Below, in pieces: positions 21,174-30,583 of a stretch of DNA of 64,000 bases (position 1 is its first letter; each line of letters begins with the position of its first letter). The position numbers and the translations under genes were made by a program. The notes under the pieces were generated by a model. That model was given only the letters and a program-made list of their open reading frames with translations, was not told the origin of the DNA and did not search any database. The stretch lies in contig CBDETS010000007.1 of assembly GCA_965242975.1 (NCBI GenBank), positions 4,216,001 to 4,280,000 on the forward strand, read 5' to 3'. The DNA is from JAPPHA01 sp965242975. Its GTDB lineage: Bacteria; Pseudomonadota; Alphaproteobacteria; Rhodobacterales; Rhodobacteraceae.

Positions 21174-21711
21174 CCTCCAGGTTTTTTGGTGCTCCCCGAC
21201 AAGACCGGAAAGATGACGAACCTGGCGTTCAATGGCTTCACGCCAATGGCTGGTGTCGAATTCGCGTCCATTTCGAATTCCTCGCAAGCTAGCGTGAAAT
21301 CATGATGCTGCATTGTTCGGCGAAGTAGATGCCGGAGCGGACATTTTCGCGGGGCCAGTCACCGGTTGGTCGCGATCGGGCCGAGGAATTCTGGACGGTG
21401 CATCCCGGCGTATCAGCAGTCCAGGACATGGCCATGACTGACCGCGGACTTGCAGCCGCCCATGAGCATGTGCCCGGGTCGGACCGGGCTTTCCATGCTG
21501 CCCGAATGTCGATTACCCCCCGCCCGCAAGGCATACGGAAGCAGTTTGACAGGCATGATCATTGATGTTGAAGTTCATCCGGTGCCGGGAACCGTCCGAA
21601 ACTCGAACGGCAGGCGTACCTTTTGCCGGCACGGAAGCTTGTCCCGGTCGCCTCCGTACCCGAAAACCAGCCCTCCGGAATTTCTGGCTCAAACTTGAAT
21701 GAGGTCTCCCA
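21174..21711. other. Gene-poor stretch between the IS relic and xylA
   Basis: 538 bp with no recognised gene. A coding-like patch (21329-21565 plus) lacks family similarity. The xylA ribosome site GAGG lies at about 21701-21704. Confidence 0.35.
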
Positions 21712-23011
21712 ATGAGCAAGTTCTTCCAGGACATTCTCCCGCTACGCCATGACCCCGAATCCTGCGGCCTGGCCTTTCGGCACTACGATCCTGATGAGCT
21801 GATCCTGGGCAAGCGGATGGAAGAACATCTCCGGTTTGCCGTGGCCTACTGGCACTCGTTTGCCTGGGAGGGCGGTGACCCGTTTGGCAGGCGGACATTC
21901 GCCCGACCCTGGTTCGGCGAAACGATGGAACATGCTCGACTGAAGGCCGACATTGCCTTCGAAATGTTCGAGATTCTCGGCGTCCCGTTCTTTTGCTTTC
22001 ATGACGCGGACATCCGCCCCGAAGGAGCGACCTTCGCCGAGAGCCGACGCAACTTCGAAGAAATCATCGATCTGTTCGCCGACAAGATGAGTACCGGAAA
22101 AACGCGGCTTCTGTGGGGTACGGCCAATCTGTTCACCCATAGGCGGTTCATGGCCGGTGCCGCGACAAACCCCGATCCGGATGTCTTTGCATGGTCGGCG
22201 GCAACCGTAAAGCTCTGCATGGACGCAACCCATAAGTTGGGCGAGCAGAACTACGTACTTTGGGGTGGGCGCGAGGGTTATGAAACACTCCTCAACACCG
22301 ACCTTGTGCGCGAGCGCAATCAGGCAGGCCGATTCCTGCAGATGGTTGTCGACTACAAATACAAGATCGGGTTTGAAGGCACGATTCTTGTCGAGCCCAA
22401 GCCACAGGAACCGTCAAAGCATCAGCACGATTACGACGTCGCTTCCGTGTACGGCTTCCTCAAGGACTTCGGGCTTGAAAAAGAAGTCAGAATAAACGTC
22501 GAGCAAGGACACGCTGTCCTGGCCGGTCATTCGTTCGAGCATGAAATCGCCCTTGTGCCACATCGCTTGGAGTCTTCGGCTCGATTGACATGAACAGAAA
22601 CGATTATCAGTCCGGTTGGGACACCGACCAGTTCCCCAACAACGTGCCGGAGGCCGCACTTGCCTACTACGAGATCCTCAAGGCGGGTGGTTTCACGACG
22701 GGAGGCACCAATTTCGACGCCAAGCTCCGCCGGCAGTCCCTGGAGCCCGAGGACCCCTGGTTGCCGCCCACGCGGGCGCCATGGACGTTTGCGCGCGCGG
22801 ATTCAGGGCGGCAGCGGCCATGCTCGAGGACGGCACCCTCAAAGCCCTGCGCGCGGAGCGCTATGCCGGCTGGGACACGCCCGAGGCACAAGCCATGCTT
22901 GAAAGCGATCTGGCCAGCATCGCGAACAGTCTCGAGTCGGATGGCATCGATCCGCGGCCGCGTTCGGGTCGCCAGGAAATACTCGAAAACATCGTCAACC
23001 GTTTTGTCTGA
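21712..23011 (+). pseudogene. xylA: Xylose isomerase, broken by two frameshifts
   Basis: D-xylose to D-xylulose isomerase. Frame 1 (21712-22593) encodes the N-terminal two thirds, including FHDADIRPEG, EPKPQEPSKHQHDYD and NVEQGHAVLAGHSFEHE metal-site segments. It then reads out as LVPHRLESSARLT where AxxxGVFGSIDMN is expected. Sequence resumes in the second frame with GSIDMNRNDYQSGWDTDQFP and GGTNFDAKLRRQSLEPED, then shifts again at about 22751, where CCC replaces a single C, and the true ending (AAHAGAMDVCARGF to ENIVNRFV) is in the third frame, stop at 23011. Restored length would be near the normal 435. Gene order and all domains are kept, so the lesions look recent, or are assembly errors. 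Confidence 0.88.
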
Positions 23012-23327
23012 CACATGATGGGGAGAAAGAGTTGAAATCGATCAAGGGCCCTGCCCTCTTTTTGGCGCAGTTCGCGGGTGCTCGGCGTCGAGTGTTTCGG
23101 TCGGACTGAAACCATCGCCGATCTCTATGCACATTATGGCATCGACGCCAACGCGACTTTCCGTGAGACCGAGACAATGTCGCATGCCGGCGCAACTTGC
23201 GCATCTGAGAGTTGTCCAGGCGCGTTTCACCATGGCGACCGAAAGCGGGACGGCCTTTGGAAGATTTGCGGGACGTGTAAGAACTGAGCAAGGCCGTGCG
23301 TCGTCATCCCTGTCCGTGCGATTGGAC
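23012..23327. other. Convergent spacer between xylA and the sugar operon
   Basis: 316 bp; no gene, repeat or clear terminator hairpin found. Confidence 0.35.
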
Positions 23328-24116
23328 CTAACGTTCAAATGACGCTTTGCGGGCACATTTGATAGCATTGCTCAATGCTCCCTGGAAAACGGACACGTCA
23401 CTGCCATAGCTCAAGCATCGAAAACCCTGCTGGAGCCGTTCTCTGGCACCCTCGAGAGAGTTTGTCATGATCCCTGCGGGTTTCTCGTAGCGATTGCAGG
23501 CCGCGAGGAGGCGATCAAGAGCCGCCACGAAATCCGGATTGTCGAACTGCTCGGTAATGCCCATGGAGTCGGTTAAGTCGAAATGACCCATCCACGCCAT
23601 GTCGATACCGTCGACCGAAAGAATGCCATCCGCTGCCGCGATGCCGGCTAGCGATTCGATAAGCGGAATGACCAGCATGTTTTCGTTGGCGGCCTTCATG
23701 CGCGGGGTAACCTCGCCCAACCCATAACCATCATGTGCAACGCCGAATCCAATCCCGCGCGTACCGTCCGGCCTGTAGCGACACCATGCGGCAAGCTGCT
23801 CTGCCTGCGCGCGGCTCTCGATCATTGGAGCAATAATACCCATCGCACCCGCATCCAGTACGGTGGTCACGAGATGTCGCTGCAATATGGGAACGCGTAC
23901 GATTGCAGTCACGCCAGTGCCCCTTGCGAAGGCAATTTGCTGCTTGACTTCGTCGATCCCGAAGCCGCCGTGCTCCATGTCGAGCACGATGAAGTCAAGG
24001 TTGGCGTTGGCAACGATCCGGCAAAGGCCAGGCGACAGGAACTCCGTGACGAAAATGCCCCACGCAACATCGCCGCGCCGCAACACATTCTTTAACAGGT
24101 TTTGTTGCATCGCCAT
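23328..24116 (-). CDS. HpcH/HpaI-family 2-keto-3-deoxy acid aldolase
   Basis: Class II aldolase that cleaves a 2-keto-3-deoxy acid to pyruvate and an aldehyde. 262 residues, family length. Motifs: LDMEHGGFG near 46 (general base region), PMIESRAQAE, GTRGIGFG near 128 and MAWMGHFDLTDSMG near 185 (metal and substrate site). Its start overlaps the stop of the Ldh-type gene (TAATG). Last gene of the sugar operon; in such a setting it would most simply act on a keto-deoxy sugar acid, like the KDR aldolase YfaU (inference). Confidence 0.87.
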   Translation of the reverse strand: MAMQQNLLKNVLRRGDVAWGIFVTEFLSPGLCRIVANANLDFIVLDMEHGGFGIDEVKQQIAFARGTGVTAIVRVPILQRHLVTTVLDAGAMGIIAPMIESRAQAEQLAAWCRYRPDGTRGIGFGVAHDGYGLGEVTPRMKAANENMLVIPLIESLAGIAAADGILSVDGIDMAWMGHFDLTDSMGITEQFDNPDFVAALDRLLAACNRYEKPAGIMTNSLEGARERLQQGFRCLSYGSDVSVFQGALSNAIKCARKASFER

Positions 24117-25183
24117 TACCGAAGCTCCTCGATATAGTCGCCGACTTCAACGCCGACGCCATGGGCGGCGACAGCAAGTTGCGTGTAAGTGGCGGTGTCG
24201 ATGGGCAGACCGTTTCTAAGGCGTTCACTGCGGCGGCGCGCCTCGATTTCCCCCGGTAACAGAACCTCACCGCCCTCATTGAGCGGCGGCGATCCCTTGA
24301 TCCAGGCAACGAACGCTGCGACATCCTGGCGGAAGAAATCAACTCCACCAAAGGCGGCTGGGTCGAATGCGATCGATGTCATGTTATTCACGAGGTGGCT
24401 GGCCGTGGGACTGCCGGGATTGCTTGCGTATCCTCCCGAAAGGGACCCGGCCATTAACTCGCAGAAGAAGGAAAGCCCGGAGCCCTTGTGCCCGCCGAAC
24501 GGAAAAATTGCACCAGGCGGATCGCTGTAGAAGGCTTCCGGATCGGTCGTTGGTCGTCCTTTGCCGTCGATAACGGCATCATTCGGTAGTCGTTCGCCTC
24601 GGTTGCGCATCACTTGTATCTTGCCCTCGGCGATTGCCGCTGTCGCGATATCGAGTACGAGCGGTGCACCCGCCTCGTTCGGGGCGCCCGCAGCGATTGG
24701 ATTGGCCGACAGTCGGCGATCCGACCCACCGTGCGGAGCGACGAGGATGCCGTAACCCGAAGTATTGACGAAATGCACAGATACGAGCCCGCTTTTCGCG
24801 AGGTACTCCGGCCATGCGCCAATGCGGCCGAGATGTGCCGAGTTACGGATCAGCACTGCGGCGAAACCCTTTTCCTGAACCCGTGATCGAAGGAGGTCCA
24901 TAGCTTCCAGCCCGATCACCTGCCCGTAGCCGAATTGCCCGTCGACAAGAAAAGCCATTCCATGGTCGGACGCAATCTCGGCATGTCGATTCGGACGCAC
25001 GTCTCCGTTTCGACACCAATCAACATATTTTTTTACGCGTATGAGCCCATGGGATTCGTGCCCGACAAGATTCGACTCCACGAGGTGGTCGGCGATGATC
25101 TTTGCTTCCTCGGGAAGGGATCCGATGGCTTCGAAAATCTTGCTAACTAACTCTCTTGCGGCCAGCGACTGTATGAGCTTCAT
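24116..25183 (-). CDS. Ldh-family (malate/L-lactate/sulfolactate type) NAD(P)H oxidoreductase
   Basis: 355 residues of the Ldh_2 family (COG2055), unrelated to Rossmann lactate dehydrogenases. Visible hallmarks: NLVGHESHGLIRVKKYVDW near 35, IRNSAHLGRIGAWPEYLAKSG near 118 with the catalytic histidine, and FGGHKGSGLSFFCELMAGSLSGG near 225. Substrate is probably a 2-hydroxy/2-keto acid of the pathway. Its start overlaps the stop of the truncated aldehyde dehydrogenase (ATGA), so the operon remains coupled. Confidence 0.88.
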   Translation of the reverse strand: MKLIQSLAARELVSKIFEAIGSLPEEAKIIADHLVESNLVGHESHGLIRVKKYVDWCRNGDVRPNRHAEIASDHGMAFLVDGQFGYGQVIGLEAMDLLRSRVQEKGFAAVLIRNSAHLGRIGAWPEYLAKSGLVSVHFVNTSGYGILVAPHGGSDRRLSANPIAAGAPNEAGAPLVLDIATAAIAEGKIQVMRNRGERLPNDAVIDGKGRPTTDPEAFYSDPPGAIFPFGGHKGSGLSFFCELMAGSLSGGYASNPGSPTASHLVNNMTSIAFDPAAFGGVDFFRQDVAAFVAWIKGSPPLNEGGEVLLPGEIEARRRSERLRNGLPIDTATYTQLAVAAHGVGVEVGDYIEELR

Positions 25184-25530
25184 TCGGGCGCTGCTTTGCC
25201 ATAAGGCATTAGCGCGCCCACCGGGTAACGCGCGTAATTGACATTGACCGTCTTTCGGACCGCTAACGAAACGAGCGTTTCCGCGCCTCGGCGGATTTTT
25301 TCTGCAACGCTACGCATGACCGCGGCTCGCTCCACCGTTGTGCGCCTGACCCACCGAGCGCCAGCCTTTCTTGCAGCAACAACAGCTGAATGCGCCAGTT
25401 CTATCGTTGCATCATACACTGCCACGAAGGCTTCGCCCGTTGCAGGATCAATTATTTCCCGTGGTTCGCCGTCACCTTCCAACCAGTGCCCGCCGATGAA
25501 GTTAGTGACCTGATAGGTTTCGTCCTGCAC
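25180..25530 (-). pseudogene. Aldehyde dehydrogenase, N-terminal remnant
   Basis: About 116 residues from a possible GTG at 25530 (open to 25578). It carries the NAD-dependent aldehyde dehydrogenase N-terminus: NFIGGHWLEGDGEPREIIDPATGEAFVAV, AARKAGARWVRRTTVERAAVMRSVAEKI. It then ends as RKTVNVNYARYPVGALMPYG and stops; the cofactor domain, catalytic Glu and Cys are all missing from a normal 480 residues. The reading frame is clean up to the break, implying an internal deletion that preserved the coupling to the next gene. Confidence 0.8.
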
Positions 25531-25705
25531 GGATAACGTTCTCCGACACTTTTGACACCCTCGGTAACATACTACCAATTAGCGTCACGATCGATCAGAT
25601 TTGACGGGCAATCGCGTTTTTGACGTTTTCCCAACGCCATAGCCATGTGATTCTGAAACGAATCCTCAATTTCATCTCTGAGCCAGATCCCGCCGTCCGG
25701 CGGCT

Positions 25706-26680
25706 TCAATTTCCGAGCGGGTCGACTTCTTCCAGGGCTGGCCAGAATTTGTCACTTAAAACTTCCGCTGCTGCGTGCACGGTTGTGTCGAGTTCGGCGA
25801 GTGTGCTGACCCCGGGAATCACAGAGGTCACGACCGTCGGCCTGAGACAGTAGGCAAGCCCGGCGCCCGGAAGCGAATTGCCGAACGCATTACAGACCGC
25901 CTCGATCCGTCGTACGCGAGCCACGATCTCCGGGTCGGCGAGTGCGTAGTCGTATTTCGCTTCCATGACTGCACCGCTCGCCAGGATTCCACTGTTGTAT
26001 GGGCCTCCTGCAATCAGGCCGATTCCCATTTCTTTGCAGAAAGGAACGAAGCGGCGTTGCGCACCACGTTCAAGCAGGGTGTGCCGCCCTGCGAGCAGAA
26101 TGCAATCAATGTCGACCTCACGGGCAAAGGACTCGCACACTGCCCATTCGTTGACCCCGAGGCCGATCGCACGTACGGCCCCTTCGTGGCGCAAATCGTC
26201 CAGCGCCCGGTACGCACCTTCGAGCGCTTCCCTGTATCGCACAGGCTGCGCATCGCCGTGTGTGTAAGTATCGATGTCGTGGACGAGCGCGATATCAATC
26301 TGCTGCAGGCCCAGCCGTTCGCAGCTCGCTTCGATTGACCTTCGCGTCGCGTCCGCACTGTAATCAAACACAAACGGCATGTCGGCGCGACGTTGCCCGG
26401 ATGGCCTCAGCAGGCGCCGACCCACCTTGGTCGACACGACGAACGCCGAACGATCCTGACCGCGCAGAAAAGCTCCGATGCGCCGTTCGCTCGCGCCGTA
26501 TCCGTAATAGGGTGCTGTGTCGAAGTAGCGGATACCGTGACTCCACGCGGCTTCAACGAGCTCAAGAACATCATCGTCGGCACGTTCACTTCGAAGCCAT
26601 CCGGCGGGTCCGCCGCCGAAACCGAGTTCGCTGAGCCATATGTCTGTCCTGCCGAGTCGTCGCTTCGAGTATTCAGCCAC
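25706..26680 (-). CDS. Aldo/keto reductase, aldose 1-dehydrogenase type
   Basis: 324 residues from GTG 26680, chosen because AGG lies just before it and it sits 13 bp after the amidohydrolase stop; a longer frame to 26794 would overlap that gene by 100 bp. AKR tetrad: D in RYFDTAPYYGYGASE, Y in the same stretch, K in VSTKVGRRLL, H in IALVHDID. Resembles D-threo-aldose (L-fucose) 1-dehydrogenases, which oxidise C1 of the sugar to a lactone; the lactonase-like gene upstream fits that role. Confidence 0.87.
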   Translation of the reverse strand: MAEYSKRRLGRTDIWLSELGFGGGPAGWLRSERADDDVLELVEAAWSHGIRYFDTAPYYGYGASERRIGAFLRGQDRSAFVVSTKVGRRLLRPSGQRRADMPFVFDYSADATRRSIEASCERLGLQQIDIALVHDIDTYTHGDAQPVRYREALEGAYRALDDLRHEGAVRAIGLGVNEWAVCESFAREVDIDCILLAGRHTLLERGAQRRFVPFCKEMGIGLIAGGPYNSGILASGAVMEAKYDYALADPEIVARVRRIEAVCNAFGNSLPGAGLAYCLRPTVVTSVIPGVSTLAELDTTVHAAAEVLSDKFWPALEEVDPLGN

Positions 26681-26693
26681 GCCAACCTCGCGC

Positions 26694-27545
26694 CTATGGG
26701 GTGGCGAATTCGGTCCCGAAAGGGTCGCCGCCAGCAACGTCGAGCCGATATACACGGGCCGCCGTTCTGCTAAAAATTGCTGCCCGATCATCATGACCGG
26801 TGCCTTTCAAGAGTTCGTGACAGACTTGTCTCCAGGATTCGTATGACGAGGCAAGGTCAAGCGGTGGCCAGTCGCTTGCCCACATTGTTCGGTCCGCCCC
26901 GAACTGATCGAGAACCACATCTGAATAGGGCCTGATATCATCGGACGTCGCACCGGGTTGTGCGCAGTTCATCAGGCCTGACAATTTACAGGTAACATTG
27001 CGGTTGGACGCAAGCCTTCGAATATCCCTTTCCCAAACGGCTCGTCGGTCCTGCCGGATGTCGGGTTTGCCACAGTGGTTCAGGACCAAGGCAAGCGAGG
27101 GAAAGGCCCGCGCCAAATGATCAGCCACCGGGATCTCGTCAGGGTTCTGCACCAGCATGTCAAGAACCAGTCTCGAACCTTCGAGTTCGCCAATACCTTT
27201 CATAGCCTCGGGGCTCAGCATCCACTGCACAGAGCGGTTGTCGTCACGCACGGGGCGAACGCCCTTCACTACCGAGATACCAGAGAGCGTCTCGACCTCT
27301 TCAAGCAGCGAGGGCGACGCCAGATCAATCCAGCCATACCGCCTCGACAGCCCTATCGTATAGAAGTTTTCCGCCAAGGTTTCTGCCGCTTGCACGGCAA
27401 CAACGCGGTTAACACCGACAGTATCCATGAGCGGCTTCAGGTGGGCTGGTTCGCGGTCGGCGTAAATGGATTTCATCTTTGGAGACAGGGCGGTGTTGTC
27501 TCCTCGCGCAAGGCGCCAGAAGTGGACGTGCGAATCAACGTTCAC
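26694..27545 (-). CDS. Amidohydrolase-family lactonase (COG3618, L-fuconolactonase/L-rhamnonolactonase type)
   Basis: Hydrolyses a sugar lactone, 283 residues. The metal-binding motif NVDSHVHFWR starts the protein; NHCGKPD near residue 156 and the terminal WASDWPPLD near 226 complete the TIM-barrel site. The ATG overlaps the ABC ATPase stop (ATGA). Adjacent aldose dehydrogenase supports a lactone substrate; specificity cannot be told. Confidence 0.86.
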   Translation of the reverse strand: MNVDSHVHFWRLARGDNTALSPKMKSIYADREPAHLKPLMDTVGVNRVVAVQAAETLAENFYTIGLSRRYGWIDLASPSLLEEVETLSGISVVKGVRPVRDDNRSVQWMLSPEAMKGIGELEGSRLVLDMLVQNPDEIPVADHLARAFPSLALVLNHCGKPDIRQDRRAVWERDIRRLASNRNVTCKLSGLMNCAQPGATSDDIRPYSDVVLDQFGADRTMWASDWPPLDLASSYESWRQVCHELLKGTGHDDRAAIFSRTAARVYRLDVAGGDPFGTEFATP

Positions 27546-28288
27546 GCGGCGGCCACCGGTTTCCTGCCGGCGATGATCATGGTCAGGACTTCGTCCTGAT
27601 TGGCATCAGACGTCTTGACCGTACCGACGAGGCCACCGTTTTTCATAACAACGAGCCGGTCGGCGAGGCCAATCACATCGTGCAGGTCATGGCTGATCAA
27701 GACGATGCCGATTCCCTGCTCCGCCAGCCTACGGATCAACCGTCCGACCTTTTCGGTTTCCTCCGGGCCGAGGGCGGCAGTTGGCTCATCCATGATGAGC
27801 ACACGCGCCTCGAAATGGACAGCTCTTGCGATTGCAACCGCTTGTCGTTGACCGCCCGATAACTTGGCAACGAGCTCATGATAGGAGGGGAGCTTCAGCT
27901 CCATCCGGTTCAGCGTGACTTCGGCCGCCGCCTCCATCGCCTCTTCATTCATGATCCCGAATACGTTCCGGATTTCGCGGCCAAGGAACAGGTTGGCAAC
28001 TGCGTCCAAGTTTTCAGACAAAGCCAAGTTCTGATAGATTGTCTCAATGCCAAGAGCCTTGGCATCGCGCGTCGTTCGAATCGATACGGGTTGCCCGTCC
28101 ACCAGGATTTCGCCGGACTCCGCCTGATGAACGCCAGACAGAACCTTAATCAAGGTGGACTTTCCGGCACCGTTGTGACCCAGCAATCCTAATACTTCGC
28201 CGGGGTCCAGATGGAGCGAAACGTCGTCGACAGCCTTAACGCCACCGAATGATTTCACCATGTTGCGAATCTCGACGAGGGGTGCCAT
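27542..28288 (-). CDS. Sugar ABC transporter ATPase, single-domain (FrcA-like)
   Basis: 248 residues with one nucleotide-binding domain, unlike the 500-residue double-domain XylG/RbsA: Walker A LGHNGAGKSTLIK, signature KLSGGQRQAVAIARA, Walker B LIMDEPTAALG, switch His in VLISHDLHDV. Start shares one base with the permease stop. FrcA-type single-domain ATPases work as homodimers with XylH/FrcC-like permeases. Confidence 0.92.
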   Translation of the reverse strand: MAPLVEIRNMVKSFGGVKAVDDVSLHLDPGEVLGLLGHNGAGKSTLIKVLSGVHQAESGEILVDGQPVSIRTTRDAKALGIETIYQNLALSENLDAVANLFLGREIRNVFGIMNEEAMEAAAEVTLNRMELKLPSYHELVAKLSGGQRQAVAIARAVHFEARVLIMDEPTAALGPEETEKVGRLIRRLAEQGIGIVLISHDLHDVIGLADRLVVMKNGGLVGTVKTSDANQDEVLTMIIAGRKPVAAA

Positions 28289-29496
28289 CAGGTCCCACCG
28301 CGCCGCCGTACGATCATGTCTAACCAGACAGCACCAATCAGTACGAGCGCGAGCAGCATCTTCTGTAGCGGAGTTGGTACGCCCATGAGGATCATGCCGT
28401 TCTCCAAGCTCTGCATAATCAACGCACCGATCAATCCGCCGAGAATCGTACCCACGCCACCGGCGAGCGACGTCCCACCCACTACCGCTGCCGCAATGAC
28501 GTTCAACTCCGTCATGGTTCCGGTGACGCTGGCGCCGGCGTTAAGCCTGGCAGTGACGACAATCGCCGCGAGGCCGCACAGAAAGCCCATGGCCGCAAAC
28601 ACGATAACGGTCAGCCGTCGCGTGTCGATGCCCGCGAGTTCGGCGCTATCGGGGTTGCCTCCCATTGCAAAGACGTGTCGGCCAAAGGTGTGGGCGCGAG
28701 CCAGGACTGACGTCGCGGCGGCAACCACGATGAGTATCAGCACCGGGATGGCGATACCCATGGGAACGTCGGTCCTCGGAAAAGTATGGGCGTTCATCAC
28801 CAGCGCAAATCCAATAACGACGGCCGACCAGATCATTACAAAGGACGCGTCAATGAGACCAGAACGCTGGCGCACACTGAGTTTGGAGCGCCTCTGACGA
28901 GCACGGTATACAATGAGAACGATGCACCCGATGGCGAGGGCTGCAAAAACCCAACTCCAGAACGAACCCAACGTACCGTTCAGCCCGCCACCTAACCTCT
29001 GATAGGTCTCGTTCAGCGGCGAGATGGTGCGGCCCTGATTGATGAGCCACGCCGCGTTCCGGAAAAACAGCAAGCCCCCAAGTGTGACCACGAAAGACGG
29101 GATGCCGGCATATGCGATGAGTGCCCCTTGGGTAATCCCAATCAAACAGCCAGTGGCCAGCATGACCAGGCACGTCAGCCACCATGTAGCAGCTCCGTCG
29201 ACGGGCAATATGGCAGTCTGGAAGAGAGCGCCAAACACGCCGATAAAGCCAAGCTGGGATCCCACAGAGAGGTCGATGTTTCGCGAAACAATGACCAGAA
29301 CCATGCCGCATGCCATGATTCCTACGACAGCCACCTGAAGGGAGAGGTTAAACAGATTTCTGGCGGTGAGAAACTTACCGCCAGTCAAGAAGTTAAAGAT
29401 CAACCAAATACAGGCGAGGACGACAACCATCGCAAGCAGCCTGAGGTCAACTCCGACTGCTTGCGATACCCGTTGCGAAGTCTCGCGCGAAACCAC
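28288..29496 (-). CDS. Sugar ABC transporter permease, XylH/FrcC type
   Basis: 402 residues, about ten predicted helices, BPD_transp_2 family. Start is GTG at 29496. Conserved stretches include RNIDLSVGSQLGFIG and SLAGGVGTILGGLIGALIM, typical of ribose/xylose permeases, and a central hydrophilic loop (YRARQRRSKLSVRQRSG) characteristic of the longer XylH subclass. 20 bp after the binding-protein gene. Confidence 0.91.
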   Translation of the reverse strand: MVSRETSQRVSQAVGVDLRLLAMVVVLACIWLIFNFLTGGKFLTARNLFNLSLQVAVVGIMACGMVLVIVSRNIDLSVGSQLGFIGVFGALFQTAILPVDGAATWWLTCLVMLATGCLIGITQGALIAYAGIPSFVVTLGGLLFFRNAAWLINQGRTISPLNETYQRLGGGLNGTLGSFWSWVFAALAIGCIVLIVYRARQRRSKLSVRQRSGLIDASFVMIWSAVVIGFALVMNAHTFPRTDVPMGIAIPVLILIVVAAATSVLARAHTFGRHVFAMGGNPDSAELAGIDTRRLTVIVFAAMGFLCGLAAIVVTARLNAGASVTGTMTELNVIAAAVVGGTSLAGGVGTILGGLIGALIMQSLENGMILMGVPTPLQKMLLALVLIGAVWLDMIVRRRGGT

Positions 29497-29515
29497 CCTG
29501 AGCGAGGCCGGGACG

Positions 29516-30583
29516 CTACTGACAGGCCATCGGCGGGTTCTCAGTCACGCCGTTACATAGGGCGTCCTTTGAGATCCAACCGGCATCTACCACGAGGTCA
29601 AGGTTGTCATAGGTTATGGCAATCGGCTCAAGTAGAAGCGCGGGCTGTTCGGCGCCGCTCTCAGTCATGAAGGTCGTGGCACCCATCACGCCCGACAGGG
29701 CTTTGCCCTCCGCCAGTTCGACGGCCGCCCGTGCCGCAGCCTGCCCGAGCAGGTTAGAGTTCTTCCAGATCGTGACAGTCTGCTGACCCTTTGCGATGCG
29801 GTTCAGAACGGTATGGTCCCCGTCTTGTCCCGACAGGGGAATGCCCAGCATCTGCCGGCTGGCAAGCGCTGACGCGACACCCGTCGACATACCGTCGTTC
29901 ATGGCCAAAACAGCATCGACCTCGTCACCCTGCTGGGTGAGTATCGTCTCCATGGTCGACTGGGCCAGATCAGGCTTCCAGTTTTCAATGTTCTGCTGGG
30001 CCACAATCTCAATCTGTCCGGAGTCGATCAGCGGTTGCAAAACCTGCATCTGACCTTCTCGGAAGATGTTGATGATCGGGTGCGCCGTATCACCTTCTAT
30101 CAGAACCCAATTGCCGTCATCACGAACATTAACCATTGCCTCGGCCATCAGCCGGCCGACCGCGATGTTGTCGAAACTCGCAAACAGGACATTCGGAGAG
30201 TCGATCGGAGCATCATACGCGATCACCGGCACTCCTTCCGCATTCGCCTGGGCAACAGCCGGCAATACTGCCTTTGAATCCTGGGCTAGAAGGATCAGCG
30301 CATTGCAACCTGAGGCGAGCATCGCCTCGACATCGCGCAACTGTTTCTGGGGATCCGACTGCGCGTCTGCGCTGACATAGGTCCAGCCCGCCGGTTCCAG
30401 GACCGACTTTATCCCGGCCTCATCTATGCGCCAGCGTTCCTCCTGAAAGTGGCGCCAACTCACGCAAATCTGGTTGTCCTGTGCTAGAGCAGACTGATCG
30501 GCCAGAATCATGCCGAGCGTCACTCCCAGCGCAAGCGCTGATGCAGACACGGTTTTCGTTTTTTTCACATAGATTGACTGCAT
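29516..30583 (-). CDS. Periplasmic sugar-binding protein, XylF/Peripla_BP_4 type
   Basis: 355 residues. ATG 30583 is chosen over the 30694 frame because AAGGAGG stands 5 bp upstream and a signal peptide follows (KKTKTVSASALALGVTLGM to ALAQ). Mature start DNQICVSWRHFQEERWR and the repeated pattern ALILLAQDSKAVLPAVAQAN and VPVIAYDAPI are those of xylose/ribose-class binders. First gene of the sugar operon; its expression signals lie in 30584-30700. Confidence 0.9.
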   Translation of the reverse strand: MQSIYVKKTKTVSASALALGVTLGMILADQSALAQDNQICVSWRHFQEERWRIDEAGIKSVLEPAGWTYVSADAQSDPQKQLRDVEAMLASGCNALILLAQDSKAVLPAVAQANAEGVPVIAYDAPIDSPNVLFASFDNIAVGRLMAEAMVNVRDDGNWVLIEGDTAHPIINIFREGQMQVLQPLIDSGQIEIVAQQNIENWKPDLAQSTMETILTQQGDEVDAVLAMNDGMSTGVASALASRQMLGIPLSGQDGDHTVLNRIAKGQQTVTIWKNSNLLGQAAARAAVELAEGKALSGVMGATTFMTESGAEQPALLLEPIAITYDNLDLVVDAGWISKDALCNGVTENPPMACQ

